64,000 bases of DNA, from positions 1-64,000 of the forward strand of contig JAJTXY010000016.1 in NCBI GenBank assembly GCA_021463865.1. The letters are read 5' to 3'. The DNA comes from Anaerolineae bacterium. GTDB taxonomy: Bacteria; Chloroflexota; Anaerolineae; Aggregatilineales; J027. Positions within the stretch are counted from its first letter, which is position 1. Every line of letters starts with the position of its first letter. The translations under genes and the position numbers were made by a program. A model generated the notes under the pieces. That model saw only the letters and a program-made list of their open reading frames with translations, had not been told where the DNA came from and made no database searches. This document shows positions 60,523 to 64,000 of the stretch, piece after piece.

Positions 60523-60551
60523 ATTATCCTATGACCAGCGCAAAAATACAA
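60523..60551 (-). promoter_or_regulatory. Promoter of the Trp-motif/TPR operon
   Basis: On the minus strand TTGTAT (60551-60546) and GATAAT (60528-60523) with a 17-base spacer, about 54 bases before the ATG at 60469. Confidence 0.5.
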
Positions 60552-60614
60552 CTCTAGTTCTGGTTCAAACCCTGTTAGGGATTCGCAACAGTTCGGTTAA
60601 GTTTTGGTCGGGTG

Positions 60615-60620
60615 TATAAT
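60615..60620 (+). promoter_or_regulatory. -10 element of the AmmeMemoRadiSam gene
   Basis: Perfect TATAAT 40 bases before the ATG at 60661; a weak TTCGGT (60592-60597) stands 17 bases upstream. Together with the minus-strand promoter it makes 60470-60660 a divergent promoter region. Confidence 0.5.
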
Positions 60621-60660
60621 AGACATAGGTAGGCAATAGAGAACTTAAGGGACTTTTGCC

Positions 60661-61731
60661 ATGATTACGACTACAACAGATTTACAAACTGCCCTCGACC
60701 AAATGACTGTCCCCGGTTCACTATACACCATAGTAGATAAAGATGAAAAATCGCTACGCTGTACGGCCTGTGGGCATAATTGCCTAATTAAAAATGGCCG
60801 ACGGGGGATTTGCAAAGTGCGTTTTAATCAAGATGGGCAATTGCGCGTGCCCTATGGCTATGTGGGGGCGTTGCAATGTGATCCGGTTGAAAAGAAGCCG
60901 TTTTTTCATGTCGCCCCCGGTACAGATGCGTTTAGCTTTGGGATGCTTGGCTGCAATTTACATTGCTCGTACTGCCAAAATTGGGATATTTCCCAGACAT
61001 TAAAAGATGACGACGCCGGACGCGACCCACTGATTATTACTCCTGAGCAGGTGGTGGACTTGGCAAAACAATATCGGGCACGCTCGGTGACTAGTACCTA
61101 CAATGAACCACTGATTACAACGGAATGGGCGGTTGATATTTTCAAACTGGCGAAGAAGGCTGGATTGTATACCTTGTATGTATCCAGCGGCAATGCCACC
61201 CAAGAAGTCATTGATTATCTACAACCCCATCTGACGGGTTATAAAATTGACCTAAAATCCATGCGTGACAAGCCCTATCGTCAATTGGGGGCGGTTTTGC
61301 AACATGTCTTGGATACCATCAAGATGGTTTATGAAGCAGGCATTTGGCTGGAAGTGCTAACGCTGGTCGTGCCGGGGTTTAATGATAGCGAGGCCGAACT
61401 GCGGGATGCGGCTCATTATATTGCAGGCATATCGCCGGATATTCCTTGGCACGTTACGGCTTTCCATCCGGATTACAAAATGATGGAACCCCCACCGACG
61501 ACGACCGCCAAGCTAATCCGCGCCTCGGAAATTGGAGCGGAGGCAGGATTACACTATATATATGCAGGGAATATTCCGGGACATGTTGGGTCGTGGGAAG
61601 ATACACGCTGTCCCACCTGCCAAACCACGCTCATTCGACGTATGGGCTACCGGATAATGGAGAACCGTCTATCTGCGACAGATGGTAAATGCCCGCACTG
61701 CCAAAGTGTGATACCCGGCATCTGGCATTAA
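60661..61731 (+). CDS. amrS: AmmeMemoRadiSam system radical SAM enzyme
   Basis: A 356-residue radical SAM protein. The N-terminal zinc-type cysteines (Cys34, Cys37, Cys41, Cys51 in CTACGHNC...GIC) and the cluster motif Cys98-X3-Cys102-X2-Cys105 (GCNLHCSYCQNWDIS) are the signature of the AmrS/PflA-like group. TSTYNEPLI and YKIDLKSM follow. A C-terminal zinc ribbon (CPTC...CPHC) closes the protein. The usual partners Memo (AmrB) and AMMECR1 (AmrA) are not in the window. The substrate is unknown. AAGGGA precedes the ATG. Confidence 0.9.
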   Translation: MITTTTDLQTALDQMTVPGSLYTIVDKDEKSLRCTACGHNCLIKNGRRGICKVRFNQDGQLRVPYGYVGALQCDPVEKKPFFHVAPGTDAFSFGMLGCNLHCSYCQNWDISQTLKDDDAGRDPLIITPEQVVDLAKQYRARSVTSTYNEPLITTEWAVDIFKLAKKAGLYTLYVSSGNATQEVIDYLQPHLTGYKIDLKSMRDKPYRQLGAVLQHVLDTIKMVYEAGIWLEVLTLVVPGFNDSEAELRDAAHYIAGISPDIPWHVTAFHPDYKMMEPPPTTTAKLIRASEIGAEAGLHYIYAGNIPGHVGSWEDTRCPTCQTTLIRRMGYRIMENRLSATDGKCPHCQSVIPGIWH

Positions 61732-61809
61732 GCCACATCTCAGTGTATCATTTCTGGGTTAGGGCAGGCATCCCTGCTCATCCATAATGACGCGCTTGGA
61801 ATAGGTCGC

Positions 61810-62127
61810 ATGATTAGAATTGTCCCCAAATATAAACTGTTGATGTCCTACGATATTAAACCGGAATCACAGGAGGTTTATTATCGCTTTGTAACGACGG
61901 ATTTTGTTCCGGCTTTGCGACTTATGCACATTTATATGACCGATGTGCATCATACGCTATGGGGCAATTATCCCGTTCGATTGGTTGAATTTGTGGCGGA
62001 ATCCAAAGAAATTATTCACGAGGCACTCGACAGTGAGCGGTATAAACAGCTAGAAGAAAAGCTCAAGACCTATACCGAAAATTACAGTCGCAAGGTGATT
62101 CGTTACCGCGACGGATTTCAGATGTAA
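61810..62127 (+). CDS. Small unknown protein (possible alpha/beta-barrel dimer type)
   Basis: 105 residues, not recognised. It opens with a basic-hydrophobic strand (IVPKYKLLMSYDI), continues through a helical YYRFVTTDFVPALRLM, a strand VRLVEFVAESKEII, and a charged helix SERYKQLEEKLKTYTENY, ending VIRYRDGFQM. The beta-alpha-beta-beta-alpha-beta order and size fit a ferredoxin-like or dimeric alpha/beta-barrel domain. It lies 24 bases before the polyprenol-phosphate mannose synthase gene on the same strand and may be co-transcribed with it. Confidence 0.7.
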   Translation: MIRIVPKYKLLMSYDIKPESQEVYYRFVTTDFVPALRLMHIYMTDVHHTLWGNYPVRLVEFVAESKEIIHEALDSERYKQLEEKLKTYTENYSRKVIRYRDGFQM

Positions 62128-62151
62128 CCCCCACTTTTCGAGGCCCATTCC

Positions 62152-62928
62152 ATGAAACTAACTGTTGTATTGCCCACGTATAATGAGGCAGAAAATCTGC
62201 CCCGCATTGTTACGGCGTTGTTTGAACTTGAAATTCCCGATACCACCCTTTCGGTCTTGGTAGTAGATGATAATTCGCCGGATGGCACGGGGCAGATCGC
62301 CGATGATTTGGCGGCAGAATTTCCGGGTCGGATGAGCGTTTTGCATCGGCAGGGTAAAGAAGGCTTAGGGAAAGCCTATCGTGCCGGATTTTCCAAAGCG
62401 ATTGAGGATGGCGCGGAAGCCATCTTACAAATGGACTGCGATTTTTCCCACCAGCCACGTTACATCCCTCAAATGGTCGAGCAGTTGAAAACCCATGATA
62501 TGGTTTTGGGGTCGCGTTTTGCCAAAGGTGGTAGTGTGGATATTGCGTGGGCATGGTGGCGCAAACTGCTCAGTTGGTTTGCCAACAGCGTCTACATCCA
62601 ATTGATTCTACGGGTGCCGATTCGGGATATGACAGGTGGATATAAGCTGTGGCGGCGCGAAACCTTGATTGGCGTTGGGCTAGATCGTATTCACTCCAAC
62701 GGCTATATCTTCCAAACCGAAATGACCTATGTGGCCCTGCGTTTGGGGTATAAGGTCAAGGAAATCCCGATCTATTTCCCTGACCGCACCATCGGCGAAT
62801 CCAAAATGAGTTTCCTCATCAGTTATGAGGCGGCGGCGCGGGTGTTCCAAGTCTTGGGGCGTCACCGCAAACTGAAACCCACTGATCGGGCTACCCAATT
62901 ACCCGATATAAACTCGGTTATTCAATGA
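62152..62928 (+). CDS. Polyprenol monophosphomannose synthase (GT2, DPM1-like)
   Basis: A 258-residue cytoplasmic or membrane-associated GT2 enzyme. VVLPTYNEAENLPRIV and VVDDNSPDGTGQIADDL give the nucleotide-binding strands, MDCDFSHQP is the DxD-type metal site, and IRDMTGGYKLWRRE and ALRLGYKVKEIPIYFPDRTIGESKM are the family's acceptor loops. There are no C-terminal membrane helices, as in single-domain DPM1. It makes polyprenyl-phosphate-mannose, the donor class used by GT39 enzymes such as those at 16983 and 26432. Its end overlaps the convergent deacetylase-like gene by 11 bases. Confidence 0.9.
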   Translation: MKLTVVLPTYNEAENLPRIVTALFELEIPDTTLSVLVVDDNSPDGTGQIADDLAAEFPGRMSVLHRQGKEGLGKAYRAGFSKAIEDGAEAILQMDCDFSHQPRYIPQMVEQLKTHDMVLGSRFAKGGSVDIAWAWWRKLLSWFANSVYIQLILRVPIRDMTGGYKLWRRETLIGVGLDRIHSNGYIFQTEMTYVALRLGYKVKEIPIYFPDRTIGESKMSFLISYEAAARVFQVLGRHRKLKPTDRATQLPDINSVIQ

Positions 62929-63931
62929 GAGGTAGATTGGGAATCGGGCCGATCACGGCGACGTACTTCGCTGACATCCAGCCAAGTTGCCCATTCCATT
63001 CTACATGATACCAACCCTCCGCACGCCCTATCACGGTGACAGGTGTTTCAATCGGCACATCGGCCACCAAAATTTCAGCATTGGTAGATGGGGCGGCACG
63101 CAGACGCACATAATCCAGTGTTAGGCCGGGGAGTGTTGCGCCGGGAATGCCTTGACCCATGACTGGCGGCACACCTAAACGAATCGGCATCGTGTTAGGG
63201 GTATCAAAGGGACGCGGGAGGGCTTCAAAACTCGCGCCGACACCTTGCAAATATTCCAAAAAAGTCGGTAGGACACGCTCCGTTACCCGATTGACATCAT
63301 GCAGGCCGATCACCACACCATCGCCATATGAAAATACGCTGAAATAGGCCCGGTCAGACGATGAATCCCCGACTAGGTTGTTGATAACCTGTTCATCAAT
63401 CTCGGCAGCGGATTTGCCATTATCCCCAAAGCCGCAGTCATTGCCCGATACATGCCAGTTGTAGCTGATGATTTGTTCGCCTTCCCGCGTCGGAAATGGT
63501 TTGACACCCCCGCCGGGTTGCCGGAAAAGTTTGGTTTGAGCATCGTAATGGGCGAGTTCTGGGCCAAGCGCATCCCGAATGGCGGCTTCAGTACGGTCAT
63601 AGGAGGCTTGTACATCTTCATCGGGGGCGTCTGCATAGACTCCCGGTTCTTGCCATAAATGGTTGCCAATGGCGTGGCCTTCGCGGATGATGCGCTGCAA
63701 GATGGCCTCATTACCCTCAATTTGGAAGCCAATGACAAAAAAGGTCGCTTTGGCGTTGTGTTCGGCAAGAATGTCTAGAATTTGCGGGGTATACGCCGCA
63801 GTCGGGCCGTCCTCAAAGGTCAGATACACGCGGAAGGGCCCGGAATCGGCGTGGGCCTGCGGTGGAAAGAAGGACACCGCTAGGATAAGAATGGCACATA
63901 TAAGGCTCGTAGACCGCAGATTCTTTGGCAT
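62918..63931 (-). CDS. Secreted polysaccharide deacetylase-like (NodB) protein with SH3b domain, altered motifs
   Basis: A 337-residue exported protein. The signal peptide covers residues 1-28 (ending AHA). The NodB fold is about 32-250, an SH3b domain about 270-335 (LDYVRLRAAPSTNAEI, GQLGWMSAKYV). Motif 1 is TFEDGP (38-43) instead of TFDDGP, so the catalytic-base Asp is Glu40. Motif 2 is GNHLWQEP, with the second metal His replaced by Glu95. Motif 3 is FRQPGGG instead of FRPPGG. The fold is clear, but standard deacetylase activity is uncertain. It starts at ATG 63931 with GGAGAGG upstream. Confidence 0.85.
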   Translation of the reverse strand: MPKNLRSTSLICAILILAVSFFPPQAHADSGPFRVYLTFEDGPTAAYTPQILDILAEHNAKATFFVIGFQIEGNEAILQRIIREGHAIGNHLWQEPGVYADAPDEDVQASYDRTEAAIRDALGPELAHYDAQTKLFRQPGGGVKPFPTREGEQIISYNWHVSGNDCGFGDNGKSAAEIDEQVINNLVGDSSSDRAYFSVFSYGDGVVIGLHDVNRVTERVLPTFLEYLQGVGASFEALPRPFDTPNTMPIRLGVPPVMGQGIPGATLPGLTLDYVRLRAAPSTNAEILVADVPIETPVTVIGRAEGWYHVEWNGQLGWMSAKYVAVIGPIPNLPLIE

Positions 63932-64000
63932 GAATCCCCTCTCCTTTTCATAAGTTTTGCCGAGTATAACCTTATACGAGGGCACAGGGTTTCAACGCTT

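Noticed and set aside
60560..60582. A GGTTCAAACCC-like T-loop suggesting a tRNA
   Set aside because: No acceptor, D-arm or anticodon arm can be folded around it; it is a small CCCT/AGGG hairpin.

Overview
The window looks like a chromosomal segment of a Chloroflexota bacterium, probably Anaerolineae-like. This is inferred from gene style, not from a marker gene. The evidence is: lipoproteins with very long Thr/Pro/Glu linkers behind a short lipobox signal, several secreted SH3b/PA14/fasciclin/DUF4397 proteins, a methylmalonyl-CoA mutase split from its B12 subunit, frequent GTG/TTG starts behind good Shine-Dalgarno sequences, and moderate GC. I see no rRNA, tRNA, CRISPR array, prophage or replication origin. 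The only mobile DNA is the 3' tail of an IS5-type transposase at the left edge.

Layout. 1-3.3 kb: IS tail, then an oxidative pentose phosphate cassette (gnd, zwf, pgl). 3.5-9.9 kb: secreted PA14/SH3 protein, MFS transporter, an internally deleted BadF-type kinase relic, panC, a Thr/Pro-rich lipoprotein. 9.9-16.8 kb (minus): B12/radical SAM protein, ECF sigma factor with an overlapping unknown gene, TPR membrane protein, methylmalonyl-CoA mutase catalytic subunit, DUF4397/fasciclin protein. 17-21.4 kb (plus): membrane glycosyltransferase and a reverse transsulfuration pair. 21.5-26.3 kb (minus): DUF4139 protein, M42 aminopeptidase, a 33-residue small membrane ORF, SH3/SGNH hydrolase. 26.4-28.4 kb: a second membrane glycosyltransferase with a leaderless-looking promoter.

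28.4-38.3 kb (minus) is an eight-gene amino-sugar operon: solute-binding protein, two permeases, GH3 hexosaminidase, GH18 glycosidase, ROK regulator, LacI-like sensor without a DNA-binding domain, and a SIS-domain amino-sugar isomerase/deaminase. It has a near-consensus promoter with inverted-repeat operator candidates. The pathway reads as import of chitin- or peptidoglycan-derived oligosaccharides, trimming to monosaccharides and entry into fructose 6-phosphate. The ATPase and deacetylase are not here.

38.6-43.0 kb (plus): two orphan MacB/LolD-type ATPases, then a regulatory cluster (receiver-histidine kinase, NarL-type regulator, RsbW-like kinase, STAS antagonist). 43-47.3 kb (minus): P1 peptidase, triple-S1 protein, second Thr/Pro/Glu lipoprotein, YjjX-type NTPase. 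47.4-49.1 kb: RqcH/NFACT. 49.2-52.8 kb (minus): a signalling operon whose histidine kinase has lost its phospho-acceptor histidine, then ndk. 53.0-60.5 kb (minus): two large acidic TPR proteins carrying dozens of short Trp-Leu motifs. 60.7-64 kb: AmmeMemoRadiSam radical SAM enzyme, a small unknown, a polyprenol-phosphate mannose synthase, and a polysaccharide deacetylase-like protein with altered catalytic motifs.

The best candidates for undescribed biology are the Trp-motif/TPR scaffold pair, the His-less kinase with an atypical receiver, the ROK plus HTH-less LacI sensor pair, and an ABC permease with about 330 extra residues inserted in its core.
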